Positions 32,211-41,525 of a stretch of DNA of 47,782 bases are shown one piece after another. Source of the DNA: Planctomycetota bacterium (GTDB taxonomy: Bacteria; Planctomycetota; UBA1135). The notes under the pieces are model-generated. The model was not told the DNA's origin. It did not search any database and was given only the letters and a program-made list of their open reading frames with translations. Made by a program: the position numbers and the translations under genes. Within the stretch, counting starts at the first letter, position 1. The number at the start of each line of letters is the position of its first letter. The DNA lies in contig JABHIE010000002.1 of the NCBI GenBank assembly GCA_018671175.1, positions 1-47,782 on the forward strand, written 5' to 3'.

Positions 32211-34919
32211 CTACGAAACAACGGCGGCAGCAACGGGCAAAACGGAAAAGCGACTTTGGAAAAAGCGCAGTTTTTCAGGCTCATACACAAACTTCAAGCC
32301 TCCGATTGTTTCGCGTTTTTCGTATAGACGGATAATCCCATTAGCCACCTCGCGCATGTGGTCACGCGTGTAGGCGCGACGAGGAATCGTCAGACGAATA
32401 AGCTCAAGCTCTGGGTGATAGTTTTCGCCGGTTTCAGCATTACGCCCCTTAGAAACAATCCCGCGCTCCATCGCACGGACGCCCGTTTCAACATAAAGCT
32501 CACTGGCCAATCGTTGCGCCGGGAACTCATCTTGCGAGACATGCGGAAGGAATTGCTTTACATCCACAAAAATGGCGTGAGAGCCTGGGGGTGTCACAAT
32601 CGGCACACCCGCGTCAATCAGCATCTGGCCCAATGCCGCCGTTTGGCGCACACGCGAGCGGATGTAATCGTCTTCGAGCATTTCCTCGACACCCACCGCG
32701 ATGGCGGCCAAATCAGAAGTCGCCAAACCGCCATCGGTAATCGAGCCCTCATATAAACGCAGTTTGTCTTGCGCGGCTTCCGCCCACTCGGCGTTATCTT
32801 TGAATGCAAGTAAGCCACCAATATTAATGAGGAAATCTTTCTTGCCAGAAACCGTCATGCCGTCGCCGTACATTAGCATCTCGAGCAAAATATCACGCAC
32901 AGCAGTTTGGGCATAGCGGTCGTCTCGCACTTGAATCATGTAAGCATTTTCGACCATGCGCGTGGCATCAAAGAAAACGGGGATGCCCAGCGGGTTGCAA
33001 TACGCGTAGACCTCGCGCATGTTGTCTATGGAGACGGGCTGACCGCCGGCCATGTTGACCGAAAACTCAAACGAAATGTAAGAGACTTTTTCTGCGCCAT
33101 GCTCATCAACGATGACTTTTAACTTGTCGAGATCAATGTTGCCTTTCCAGGGGAACTCACTTTGCGGTTGAGAAGCTTCATCGCAAATAATGTCGGCAAA
33201 AATGCCACCCGGGATTTCTTGGTGGAGTTTTGTCGTTGTGAAATACATATTGCCAGGAACATACTGCCCGGGCTTAATCATAATTTCAGACAAAATTTGC
33301 TCAGCAGCGCGCCCTTGGTGTGTCGGCAAAATATGCTGATAACCAGTGGCGTCGCGCAAAACATCGACCAACCAAAGGTAATCGTCTGAAGTGGCAGGTG
33401 TTGCTTGCGCCGCGTTGTAAGCGGCCCACTGGTCGGTGCTCATCGCAGTCGTGCCTGAATCGGTTAACAAATCGATTGTGACATCAGCGGAGCGAAGTAA
33501 GAAGGTGTTGTAACCTGCCGCTTCAATCGCAGCTTGGCGTTGCTCGCGGTTTAGCGTCGAAATGCGCTCAATCGTGTGAATCGTAAATGGATAAGTATCA
33601 AACTCAAAACGATCGAGTTGAGGGAACACCCAGCGATACTGCATTTGATCGCGCCAAGCACCCGTTTTCATGGGCTCTAAAGTCGAGACTAAATCGCGCT
33701 GGTTGTACAAACTAATAATGGCGTCACCCACTTGGTCAAGCTGGCGGCTCGTCATCGCAAGACGAGGGATCTGGACGGCAACCAAGCTGTCGCGCCCGAC
33801 GCGCCCATGCGCAAAAGCACGCACGCCTGAAATCAAATACAACGAGGCTGAAAAAGCATCTTGGTGATGATGGTTTAAATGCGGGAAAAACTCAATCGCA
33901 TCAATGTAAGCACCGTCGCAACCGCGCTCAAGTGGCACGCCCGCATCACGCATGCGATTGCAAAAACGCAGTGTCTCTTGCATCACCCATTGCACCTCTT
34001 CTTCGATGCACATTTCATTTAGACCACGCGCAAACATTTCCATGGTGCGGCCGGCCATCCCGCCGTATGTGTGAAGGCCTTCGTAAACCACAACCTCGTT
34101 GCGGAAGGCTTCCATGTCTTTGTCGTCGTGGGAAGCTATCAAACCTCCGGATGGGCACTTTGGGTCTTGCGCGGCATCCATGAGCAGGACATCGGCAAAC
34201 TGCGCCATCTCTTTAACGAGCTCGGCAATTGCTCGCTCTGCTTGACCCTTTTCGAAGTGCTGGATGTACCAAGCGTTTTCGATGACACGCGAAGTATCAA
34301 TCACCAAACGCTTGCCGTGCTCCTGGCAAAGCGCGTGAGTCGCGGCCAGATTTTCAAGACTGATTGGGTGCATGCCATCCGCAAAAAGCTGAAGGCCCAC
34401 CACCGAAACCTGCCCCGCTTGCAAGATGTCTTGGAGCTTAGCCAAATCAACATTGCCCGTGAAAGTCTCAAATCCATGATCGCGGATGTCGATGACATTT
34501 ACGCCCTGAGGGCTCAAAACATCGCTGCGCGTGCGGGCATTACTTGGCATATCACTGCCCTTAAGCGCCATGGTCGCGCCCACCAACTTTGCCGCACCCA
34601 AAATATTGTGTACGGGGCAAATTTTCTCAAAACCCAAAACCGCCGAAACGGCTGACTCAAGAGCCTCAAAGTTGCGCGCGCCCGCGTAGGCCTCGTCGCC
34701 GATGAGCTGACCCGAAAGCTGCTCTTGCGTCATGGCGCTGGTGCCAAGCGAGCACATGTCAAACGCCACCTGTGATGAAGGCACATGAAACACATTGAAG
34801 TGCACCTGGGACAAGGACTTGCGGCGTTCTTCGAGCGTAGAGAAATCTACGCGGCGGATGGTCTTGATTTTGTGGGGCTCGTGAGGGAGGTTCTGCAACA
34901 TGGGCATAAAATAAGCCAC
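32211..34919 (-). CDS. Tandem-fused tyrosine phenol-lyase/tryptophanase-like protein (PLP fold type I)
   Basis: The 902-aa protein (GTG start at 34919; ATGs at 34907 and 34901 are possible) holds two beta-eliminating-lyase units. Residues 425-902 match tyrosine phenol-lyase: YNTFLL, LLTDSGTTAMS, PTHQGR (533-537 ends the phosphate loop), GNMYFTTTKLHQE, VNMAGGQPVS (Asn622), FFDATRMVENAY (Asp651), SGKKD with Schiff-base Lys694, GVRAMERGI (TPL-like, not tryptophanase) and RLTIPRR. Residues 1-415 align over the same fold but carry Gln251 in DAAQD instead of the lysine, and lack the QGR and Asn. In contrast the N-half keeps GDEAYAG (Tyr78) and YEGLHTYGG, which the C-half has lost. A single lyase subunit is about 456 aa. 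The likely reaction is L-tyrosine to phenol, pyruvate and ammonia. Confidence 0.88.
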   Translation of the reverse strand: MAYFMPMLQNLPHEPHKIKTIRRVDFSTLEERRKSLSQVHFNVFHVPSSQVAFDMCSLGTSAMTQEQLSGQLIGDEAYAGARNFEALESAVSAVLGFEKICPVHNILGAAKLVGATMALKGSDMPSNARTRSDVLSPQGVNVIDIRDHGFETFTGNVDLAKLQDILQAGQVSVVGLQLFADGMHPISLENLAATHALCQEHGKRLVIDTSRVIENAWYIQHFEKGQAERAIAELVKEMAQFADVLLMDAAQDPKCPSGGLIASHDDKDMEAFRNEVVVYEGLHTYGGMAGRTMEMFARGLNEMCIEEEVQWVMQETLRFCNRMRDAGVPLERGCDGAYIDAIEFFPHLNHHHQDAFSASLYLISGVRAFAHGRVGRDSLVAVQIPRLAMTSRQLDQVGDAIISLYNQRDLVSTLEPMKTGAWRDQMQYRWVFPQLDRFEFDTYPFTIHTIERISTLNREQRQAAIEAAGYNTFLLRSADVTIDLLTDSGTTAMSTDQWAAYNAAQATPATSDDYLWLVDVLRDATGYQHILPTHQGRAAEQILSEIMIKPGQYVPGNMYFTTTKLHQEIPGGIFADIICDEASQPQSEFPWKGNIDLDKLKVIVDEHGAEKVSYISFEFSVNMAGGQPVSIDNMREVYAYCNPLGIPVFFDATRMVENAYMIQVRDDRYAQTAVRDILLEMLMYGDGMTVSGKKDFLINIGGLLAFKDNAEWAEAAQDKLRLYEGSITDGGLATSDLAAIAVGVEEMLEDDYIRSRVRQTAALGQMLIDAGVPIVTPPGSHAIFVDVKQFLPHVSQDEFPAQRLASELYVETGVRAMERGIVSKGRNAETGENYHPELELIRLTIPRRAYTRDHMREVANGIIRLYEKRETIGGLKFVYEPEKLRFFQSRFSVLPVAAAVVS

Positions 34920-34949
34920 AAACGGCCTATTCCAAGCCTTTGCAACTGT

Positions 34950-36836
34950 CTAATTAACGCCCATCGCGGTGACTATTTGACTGTTTGAGGGCGTGAGCTC
35001 GAAGTCGCAATACCAGTCATTTTCAGACCAAAGAGCGTATTGGCCAAAGGGGAGACCAAAAATGCGCAAACGGCTGGGCTGCATTGCCCTAGGGAAGGGG
35101 TGATTGTCAAACCAATCCTGCAAAACAAAGTCTTTTCCCATCATAAATTCAAGATACCGAAAATCTCCGGCGGCCGGATAGGACTGAACCTTGACGCGGG
35201 TCGGAAAGGGGGCCAACTTCGGTTCATCAACATCATGATTCCCCTCAGGCAGAGAGTGTCGAATCAAGCAAAGCTCCCCCGCCTGGGGCTCGTAGCCAAT
35301 CACAAGCACCTCAAGTGCATCAGACGGCAAACCGGCCTCAAACGCATACAACTCTTCATTAGGCAACCCCGTGCGCACAAGGGTGCCCGTCGTAGCATTC
35401 AAGATTATGATCGACCAATTCATCTCACTCGAGCAATCCGGGGCATAGATTTGCCCATGAAAAGATCGGCCGTAACTCTCTCCGAGTAAATCTATTCGAG
35501 CAAAACCAGTTGCTGCCTGTTGAAGAACCAAAGACTGACTATCAAGCAGAATCGTACTCCCTGTTGAAAGGAGATCTTTTCGATAAACTTTTTGACGCAA
35601 TTCCAGCGAGTAATCACCTGGTATCAATTTAGATATTGTCCTTAGATATTGACCATCATCACCCAAAGCCATCTTATCTAAAGAATATAAATCGGAAAGA
35701 GCATCCGACTCTAATGACAAATAATAATCACTTGGATTCGCTGATGGAATTAGCCGAATCTCAATATTAAGTTGGGCGCTATGCCCAAGATATATATCCT
35801 TCTTTATTTGAGAGGATGAAATTAATTCCCCCACATCAGCGGCAATCGGTGATTCAAATCGTGGGGCGACGAGCAAATCAAAATACCCAGGTGACTCGAT
35901 ATTAGCTTCGTAATAACCTTCTGGTGATGCTTGCTGAAATTGGATTTCAGACACGGTGCTCAAAAAGGGATCCTGTGGCAGCGGAAGCAAAACTTCTCCC
36001 TCTTGCCGCGTGAGGGCACGCGAACGCACCCCTTGTCGTTTAAGTAAACAATAGCGCACACTCGGCATGGGTTGCTGATTCGCATCAAAGATTGTCCCCG
36101 AAACAAGCCCTGAACCAACCCTGGAAAGCTGCACATCAATCGCACGAGTTTGATTTACTGAGGGTCGCTGCTCCCATTGCGAGATGAACGGCATATAACC
36201 TTGGCAGCGGAACCGAAATTGATATTCAAGCTCACTCTCTGGCAACCCGCCCAGGCTCCACTCACTTGCAACTTCCGACATAAAGTTACCCCAGCCAGTT
36301 TCCATCCAGTCACCCTCGAAAATAGACCTAGAGCGGACGGCAACCTCTATTTTTTCAGACAGTAGATTATTGGTATTGTCGAAAAAAAGAAAGCGAAAAG
36401 TACGAACGGATTGAATGTGAATTGTGCTTTGAGACTCGCGCAGTCTGGCCATCGTTTGAACACTCTTCTGCCAATGTAGGTCGTCGCCGAACACAACGAG
36501 AGCCTCGTCAGGAACGCCGGCTAGCATGATTTTGTTATCGCACAATTGAGCTGATGTGTGCAACTCTCCATCTTGAGAGACTGTATAGGTGATAGGGACC
36601 AATAATGCCCCAAGCCACTCGACAGGATTAACAATAAATGATCCACTAAGTGCATGAGGGCTATTGCGAAGCAGCCCGCGCTCACCAAATAAATGTTTGG
36701 GAGTATTCTCTCGAGACACAGCGGAAGCATTCGCGACTTCACTCTCTAAATCACGGGGCGATGACCACGGCGCAAACAAAAGGGCAACTATGCCAGCTAT
36801 CCCAATCACTGTAGCAAGGGCGACAATGCGTTTCAT
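34950..36836 (-). CDS. Membrane-anchored extracellular protein with carboxypeptidase regulatory-like region
   Basis: The 628-aa product (ATG at 36836) begins MKRIVALATVIGIAGIVALLF, one hydrophobic anchor, and the rest is beta-rich and presumably outside. A stretch near residue 255, VSGTIFDANQQPMPSVRYCLL, resembles carboxypeptidase regulatory-like domains. I do not recognise an enzyme. It follows the small cysteine-rich gene by 2 nt, so the two are probably one operon. It is the second protein of this style in the window, the other being at the left edge. Confidence 0.65.
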   Translation of the reverse strand: MKRIVALATVIGIAGIVALLFAPWSSPRDLESEVANASAVSRENTPKHLFGERGLLRNSPHALSGSFIVNPVEWLGALLVPITYTVSQDGELHTSAQLCDNKIMLAGVPDEALVVFGDDLHWQKSVQTMARLRESQSTIHIQSVRTFRFLFFDNTNNLLSEKIEVAVRSRSIFEGDWMETGWGNFMSEVASEWSLGGLPESELEYQFRFRCQGYMPFISQWEQRPSVNQTRAIDVQLSRVGSGLVSGTIFDANQQPMPSVRYCLLKRQGVRSRALTRQEGEVLLPLPQDPFLSTVSEIQFQQASPEGYYEANIESPGYFDLLVAPRFESPIAADVGELISSSQIKKDIYLGHSAQLNIEIRLIPSANPSDYYLSLESDALSDLYSLDKMALGDDGQYLRTISKLIPGDYSLELRQKVYRKDLLSTGSTILLDSQSLVLQQAATGFARIDLLGESYGRSFHGQIYAPDCSSEMNWSIIILNATTGTLVRTGLPNEELYAFEAGLPSDALEVLVIGYEPQAGELCLIRHSLPEGNHDVDEPKLAPFPTRVKVQSYPAAGDFRYLEFMMGKDFVLQDWFDNHPFPRAMQPSRLRIFGLPFGQYALWSENDWYCDFELTPSNSQIVTAMGVN

Positions 36837-36838
36837 AG

Positions 36839-37135
36839 TTATGGGCAATCTCCATCCGAAAGAGCCTCACTCAGAAAACGATGATTCTGAGTTGGTTCAC
36901 AATGCCAACTGCAATCACCCAAAAAGTCCTTTTCTTCTCTACACTCTAATTGAACTTCAAGAACTTTACGATAACCAACAGGTACATCGACGGTGAAAGA
37001 ATGGTTGCATGAATCACAGTAATGCTGATTGATCTCAGACGAGCCTGCATCATCTTGGGGAATAATAGGGCTTGTTGAAAATAATAAAAAAGAGACAAAG
37101 GAAAGAAGAGCGGATTTCATGGGAACGGATTTCAT
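36839..37135 (-). CDS. Small secreted cysteine-rich protein
   Basis: A 98-aa frame (93 aa if started at the second ATG, 37120) begins MKSVPMKSALLSFVSFLLFS, a signal peptide. The mature part has six cysteines: the CxxC pair in HYCDSCNHSF, then ECREEK, GDCSWHCEP and a C-terminal GDCP. The CxxC pairs suggest a small metal site or disulfides. The 15-bp unit that carries the start codon is tandemly duplicated, so two start codons lie in frame. It ends 2 nt before the start of the large surface protein gene. Confidence 0.6.
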   Translation of the reverse strand: MKSVPMKSALLSFVSFLLFSTSPIIPQDDAGSSEINQHYCDSCNHSFTVDVPVGYRKVLEVQLECREEKDFLGDCSWHCEPTQNHRFLSEALSDGDCP

Positions 37136-37140
37136 GGGAA
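37111..37140. repeat. Perfect 15-bp tandem duplication over a start codon
   Basis: The 15-bp unit CGGATTTCATGGGAA occurs twice in a row (37111-37125, 37126-37140). Each copy contains one start codon of the small cysteine-rich gene on the minus strand. It is in frame, adding the five residues MKSVP. Confidence 0.9.
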
Positions 37141-37215
37141 CGAATCTGGGTCCTTCTCTCGCAGATTAACTCTCAAATAACTCCAAGTCAACCCGCCGTG
37201 AGGGTGAATGATTTA

Positions 37216-38184
37216 TTAGTGCCGCTGGACGGCGGCGTGAGCCAACCGTTCGGCAAAACGCGCATGCCCGTTTTCTTCCAGAGCCAAAATAATGTCGGCG
37301 CTGCCAGGGTCAGTCGGCGGATAAAACACCCCACAGTTAGGGTTAATCTCGAGCATAAAAGGTGTGCCCCTTTTATCGACACGGATGTCGCACCGCCCGA
37401 AACCCGCGCCGCCTAATGCCGTGAAAAAACGCGCGGATTCATCGCGAAGTCGTGCGGCTAAATTTTCGTCGATGACAGGAAAACTAGACAACCCATCGTA
37501 ATCCACCCATTTCAGATCTTCGTGCTTAAACGCCTCACCCTCAGGGAAGCGATATTGAATCGGTGTGTAAGCCAGCGGCGCCGAAGCGTCGTTGGCGTTT
37601 TCGACCACCAAAACCGTGCATTCGATACCGTCGATATATTCCTCAATCAACGCCCCACCATGCTTTTGCATGATGCGACCGGCCTGCATCATCAATTCAG
37701 CTGCTGTCTCGACTTTTGATTCGGGAGTCAAATCCACACTCGCGTAACTGCTGTAATGCTTTACAAAAAGTGGGAAACGCAATTCATCCGCGGCTCGCGC
37801 AACATCGGCAATTGTGCGCGCGTGAATCCCGGCTGGCGATGCGATGCCGGCACGAGCGCAGGCCTCTTTCATTTGCATGCGCGTCGGTTCGTAATAATTG
37901 GATGTCGCGCCCGTAAACGGAACCCCGTAACGCTCAAGCATTTCGATGACTTCAATCCCGGGCATGTCGTCCTGATCGGCGGCGCCGTCGCATAGATTGA
38001 AAAACAAATCAAACTCACCCGATTGAATCAGCGGCTCAAGCTCGATCGGCGCAGAAGCCTTATCTGTCAAAGTTGCCAATACCCATTCTGCATCAGGCAG
38101 AAAGGGGCGTGGGTCGCAAGGCCAGTCATCGGCCGGAAATGGCACAGTGTCTAGCTCTTGATTGGTAAGCAGGCAGATACGCAC
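37216..38184 (-). CDS. ATP-grasp ligase related to D-Ala-D-Ala ligase
   Basis: The 322-aa protein starts at a GTG. It has the ATP-grasp central domain (PLFVKHYSSYASVDL, EEYIDGIECTVLVV) and the metal-binding end FGRCDIRVDKRGTPFMLEINPNCG, where the usual ligase E-x-N is present but the peptidoglycan-type serine/isoleucine context is changed to NPNCG. It is likely a carboxylate-amine ligase making a peptide-like product other than D-Ala-D-Ala. Neighbours do not reveal the substrate. Confidence 0.7.
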   Translation of the reverse strand: MRICLLTNQELDTVPFPADDWPCDPRPFLPDAEWVLATLTDKASAPIELEPLIQSGEFDLFFNLCDGAADQDDMPGIEVIEMLERYGVPFTGATSNYYEPTRMQMKEACARAGIASPAGIHARTIADVARAADELRFPLFVKHYSSYASVDLTPESKVETAAELMMQAGRIMQKHGGALIEEYIDGIECTVLVVENANDASAPLAYTPIQYRFPEGEAFKHEDLKWVDYDGLSSFPVIDENLAARLRDESARFFTALGGAGFGRCDIRVDKRGTPFMLEINPNCGVFYPPTDPGSADIILALEENGHARFAERLAHAAVQRH

Positions 38185-38249
38185 AAGATGAGTCTATCCA
38201 ATCAGCCGCGCGGTTTGTGCGGCTTGAAGGAACACGAACATTTGCACAT

Positions 38250-40196
38250 CTATTCTCGCGCGGCCAATTCTTCCCAACGAGACATCTTGGTGACTAACTG
38301 ATCGTCTAAAACAGCACGCTCTTTTTGCAATGATGGCACCGTTTCGCCGGCGTCTTGATAGATCGACGGGTCAGCCAGCTTTGCATCGACCTCGGATAAC
38401 TGCGCTTCATGAATTTCGATTTGCGCCCAAAGTTGCTTGAGCTCTTCCTTTTCTTTAAACGACAATTTAACCACCTTTTCGGACGACTGACTCAACGGCC
38501 CACTGGCTTCAACTTGTGCTGGTTTTGCATCTGAAGTTTTTCGAGCCGACGCCCCCACCCGCGAAGGTTTGTCACTTGCCGACGGTGGCGACCACCGCTC
38601 CATCAGGCTGCTCACATCGCCCGTGTGCAAAAACGCGCCGCCCAAGCCGTCAAGGTACAAAACATGAGTGGCCACTCGGTCGAGAAACCAGCGGTCGTGA
38701 CTGACGAGTAAAACGCTACCGTGGAACGCGCAGAGTGCCTCTTCGAGCGCGCGCAAAGTATTCAAGTCAAGATCGTTGGTCGGCTCATCAAGCACCAACA
38801 AGTTGCAATCTTGCAGCAATAATTTAGCGAGCAAAACGCGGCCGCGTTCTCCGCCAGACAGCGAGCCGACTTTGACAAATTTAAGATTGCCCGGAAACAA
38901 AAACTGATCGAGAAAACTAACGACATGAATATCCCTATCGCCAACACGCACATGGCTACTCTTGCCAGCGACCTCTTCGGCGACTGTGGCCTCGGGATCT
39001 AGGTCTTCTCGTTTTTGGTCTAAAGTGCCAAATGCGACCGTTTCGCCTACCGTTACGGTGCCAGCATCAGCTGCCAATTGACCCAGCAAAAGACGGATAA
39101 GAGTCGTCTTGCCCACACCGTTTGGCCCAACAATGCCGAGACGCATATTGCGCTCGATTTTCAAATCAAGATTGCGCAAAATCGGCTGGTCGCCATACGC
39201 AAAACTGAGCCCTTCGACTTCGACCACTTTATTGCCCAGGCGAGGGCCGCGTGGAATTGCCATTTCGAGGTGTGCGTCATCCGTCAATTTATCGACACTC
39301 GCCAAAGCGTGAAATCGATCTTGACGCGCCTTTGCCTTGGTGCCGCGCCCTAAAACACCTGCGCGCATCCAGGCCGTTTCGCGCTTCAGTAAAGCCAATC
39401 GCGAGCTTTCCGATTTTTGTTCGGACGCCAATCGCTCCGCGCGGCGCTCGACATAAGTGTGATAACTTCCGGGGTAGGAATAAATCGAGCCGCGGTCGAC
39501 CTCGACAATGCGATTCACGACGCGGTCGAGCAAAAAACGATCGTGCGTCACCAAAATCAGAGGCACCTTTAATGCAGCAAGCTGTTTTTCAAGCCAAGCA
39601 ATCACGAAGGCGTCGAGGTGGTTTGTCGGCTCGTCAAGCAACATAATGTCGGGCCCATCTACGAGCAAGCGAGCCAGCGCCACACGCCGGGCTTCCCCAC
39701 CGGAAAGAGTGCCACACTTTGCCGAGGCATCTGCCAAACCAACCCCTGTGATCGCCGCTGAAATGCGGTGCTCGACATCATGACCGCCCATTTCCTCTAG
39801 GCGATGCTCCATCTCTTCTTGCCGCCGCGAAAGCGTACCTAGCCGCTTCTCGCTCAAATCAGGGTCGGCTAGCTCGGTATACAAAGCCTCTAGGTCGGCC
39901 AACAAAGCTTCACGACCCTCAAGCCCCGCACGGACGGCCTCTTCAATCGTCATCTCGCTTGGGAAATGAGGCTCTTGCTCAAGATAACCTACGCGAACGC
40001 CTCGGCGCATCACGCGCTCGCCCGCATCGGCGATCTCGATGCCCGCCATAATTTTGAGCAAAGTGGACTTCCCGGCACCATTTGGGCCGATGAGGCCAAT
40101 GCGGTCGGTTGAAGTCACGGTCAAGTCAACGCCCGCAAAAAGCGGCCGTTGCTCGTCGTATGTTTTCGCTACACCAGAGAGGGTTAGAAGTGGCAT
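38250..40196 (-). CDS. uup: ABC-F family ATPase (Uup-like)
   Basis: The 648-aa soluble protein has two ABC cassettes: Walker A GPNGAGKST and GPNGVGKTT, signatures LSGGEARRVALARLL and LSGGERGRVLLAKLLL, Walker B LLDEPTNHLDA and VLDEPTNDLD. A C-terminal coiled-coil-like region (EKEELKQLWAQIEIHEAQL) after a linker matches the Uup branch of ABC-F proteins, which act on ribosomes. It is divergent from the desaturase gene. Confidence 0.9.
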   Translation of the reverse strand: MPLLTLSGVAKTYDEQRPLFAGVDLTVTSTDRIGLIGPNGAGKSTLLKIMAGIEIADAGERVMRRGVRVGYLEQEPHFPSEMTIEEAVRAGLEGREALLADLEALYTELADPDLSEKRLGTLSRRQEEMEHRLEEMGGHDVEHRISAAITGVGLADASAKCGTLSGGEARRVALARLLVDGPDIMLLDEPTNHLDAFVIAWLEKQLAALKVPLILVTHDRFLLDRVVNRIVEVDRGSIYSYPGSYHTYVERRAERLASEQKSESSRLALLKRETAWMRAGVLGRGTKAKARQDRFHALASVDKLTDDAHLEMAIPRGPRLGNKVVEVEGLSFAYGDQPILRNLDLKIERNMRLGIVGPNGVGKTTLIRLLLGQLAADAGTVTVGETVAFGTLDQKREDLDPEATVAEEVAGKSSHVRVGDRDIHVVSFLDQFLFPGNLKFVKVGSLSGGERGRVLLAKLLLQDCNLLVLDEPTNDLDLNTLRALEEALCAFHGSVLLVSHDRWFLDRVATHVLYLDGLGGAFLHTGDVSSLMERWSPPSASDKPSRVGASARKTSDAKPAQVEASGPLSQSSEKVVKLSFKEKEELKQLWAQIEIHEAQLSEVDAKLADPSIYQDAGETVPSLQKERAVLDDQLVTKMSRWEELAARE

Positions 40197-40277
40197 GAAC
40201 CGAGTATTTTACTCTCTGCCAAACTAGAATGAGACGGTCAATCGCCCGGCACATCCTGCGCCCAATTCGCTACTCTC

Positions 40278-41402
40278 ATGCCCCAAACCCGCCCCAACCC
40301 AAATCGCGGCAAGCCGATCTGGCTGCACATCCTTTTTTTGACTCTTACCCCTTTGGCTATGGCGATTTTGGTGCCCTGGTGGGCGATGACTCACGGCATC
40401 ACGGGCGCGGAAATACTCGTTATGTTTTTGCTTTGGGGCATTTCAGGCCTTGGCATCACGGTTGGCTATCACCGCCTGTTCTCGCATCGCTCCTTTGAGG
40501 CGCCCGCAATCATTCGCCTGCTCTCTGCAATTCTTGGCGGCGCAGCCTGGCAAGGCAGTGTGATTCGGTGGTCATCGGGGCATCGCCACCACCACGGCAA
40601 AGTTGATACTGACGGCGACCCTTACAACGCCAAACGAGGCTTCTGGTGGTCGCACATCGGCTGGATTTTCTTTAAAAACTCCATCGACGACGATTTTGAA
40701 AATGTCCCCGATCTAAAAAAGGACGCCATCTGCCGTTGGCAACATCGCTGGTACATGCCACTCTCAACGGGCTTCAATCTGGGGGTTCCTGCCCTTATCG
40801 GCTGGTTTACCGGCGATCTCTGGGGCATGCTTCTTTTCGGATGCCTCGTCAAAGTGGTCTTACTGCACCATTGCACTTTTTTCATCAATTCGCTCGCTCA
40901 CATTTCAGGAAGCCAACCCTGGAGCATCGCCAATACCAGTAAAGACAATTGGCTGCTTTCCTTTTTTACTTTTGGCGAGGGGTATCACAACTACCACCAC
41001 GCCTATGGTGCCGATTATCGCAACGGCCCCAAGGCCTATAATTTCGACCCCGGCAAGTGGTTGATTTGGTGTCTACAGTGGCTCGGCCTCGCATCGCATC
41101 TCAAACGCGTCGGGCATGATGTGATTTATCGACGCCGGTTCACCGAAAGCCTTGATCGGTTCTCACCCCTGCCGAGCATGGCGTCCTTGCGCGAAAAGCT
41201 TGAATACTCTCTTGATGAATTGCAGCAGGCTCGAAAAGACATGCTCGTTTCTATGCGCGAGTTTCAAGAGCAGCGAGTGGCCGACCACAAAACGGCTATG
41301 AAAGAGCGGAAGCGGGCATTCCGTATGGCTCGCAAACAGGCCAAGCGGGTGTTGAAAGAGTGGGAATTTGCGTTGCGGCAGATGGCTCCGCAAGCGACTT
41401 AA
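40278..41402 (+). CDS. Acyl-CoA/acyl-lipid delta-9-type fatty-acid desaturase
   Basis: The 374-aa membrane protein has two pairs of hydrophobic segments and the three histidine boxes of di-iron desaturases: HRLFSH, HRHHH and HNYHH, spaced as in the stearoyl-CoA desaturase group. It introduces a cis double bond in saturated acyl chains using O2. Unusually, the catalytic part ends near residue 285 and is followed by a charged, probably helical tail of about 85 residues (SLREKLEYSLDEL... to the end). Confidence 0.88.
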   Translation: MPQTRPNPNRGKPIWLHILFLTLTPLAMAILVPWWAMTHGITGAEILVMFLLWGISGLGITVGYHRLFSHRSFEAPAIIRLLSAILGGAAWQGSVIRWSSGHRHHHGKVDTDGDPYNAKRGFWWSHIGWIFFKNSIDDDFENVPDLKKDAICRWQHRWYMPLSTGFNLGVPALIGWFTGDLWGMLLFGCLVKVVLLHHCTFFINSLAHISGSQPWSIANTSKDNWLLSFFTFGEGYHNYHHAYGADYRNGPKAYNFDPGKWLIWCLQWLGLASHLKRVGHDVIYRRRFTESLDRFSPLPSMASLREKLEYSLDELQQARKDMLVSMREFQEQRVADHKTAMKERKRAFRMARKQAKRVLKEWEFALRQMAPQAT

Positions 41403-41423
41403 CTCAAGGGGTGTGAATGCAAT

Positions 41424-41447
41424 CAAGCGGTCAAATGAGACCGCTTG
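41424..41447. terminator. Perfect 9-bp hairpin after the desaturase gene
   Basis: CAAGCGGTC (41424-41432) pairs perfectly with GACCGCTTG (41439-41447) around an AAATGA loop, 22 nt after the desaturase stop. No T-run follows on either strand, so it may be a Rho-dependent terminator, an RNA-stability hairpin or an operator for nfnA. Confidence 0.5.
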
Positions 41448-41525
41448 TCAACAAGGGTAAAATGCCTAGCGTTTCCCCTATATTTGCAACTTGTCAGGGC
41501 CGCTGCACGGGTTAAAAATTAGGTC

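Noticed and set aside
32211..34919. Tryptophanase for the fused lyase
   Set aside because: The C-half carries GVRAMERGI and the closing GLKFVYEPEKLRFF pattern, which match tyrosine phenol-lyase better than tryptophanase.
38204..38224. Hairpin AGCCGC/GCGGCT between the ABC-F and ATP-grasp genes as a terminator
   Set aside because: The stem is only 6 bp and no T-run follows on either strand.
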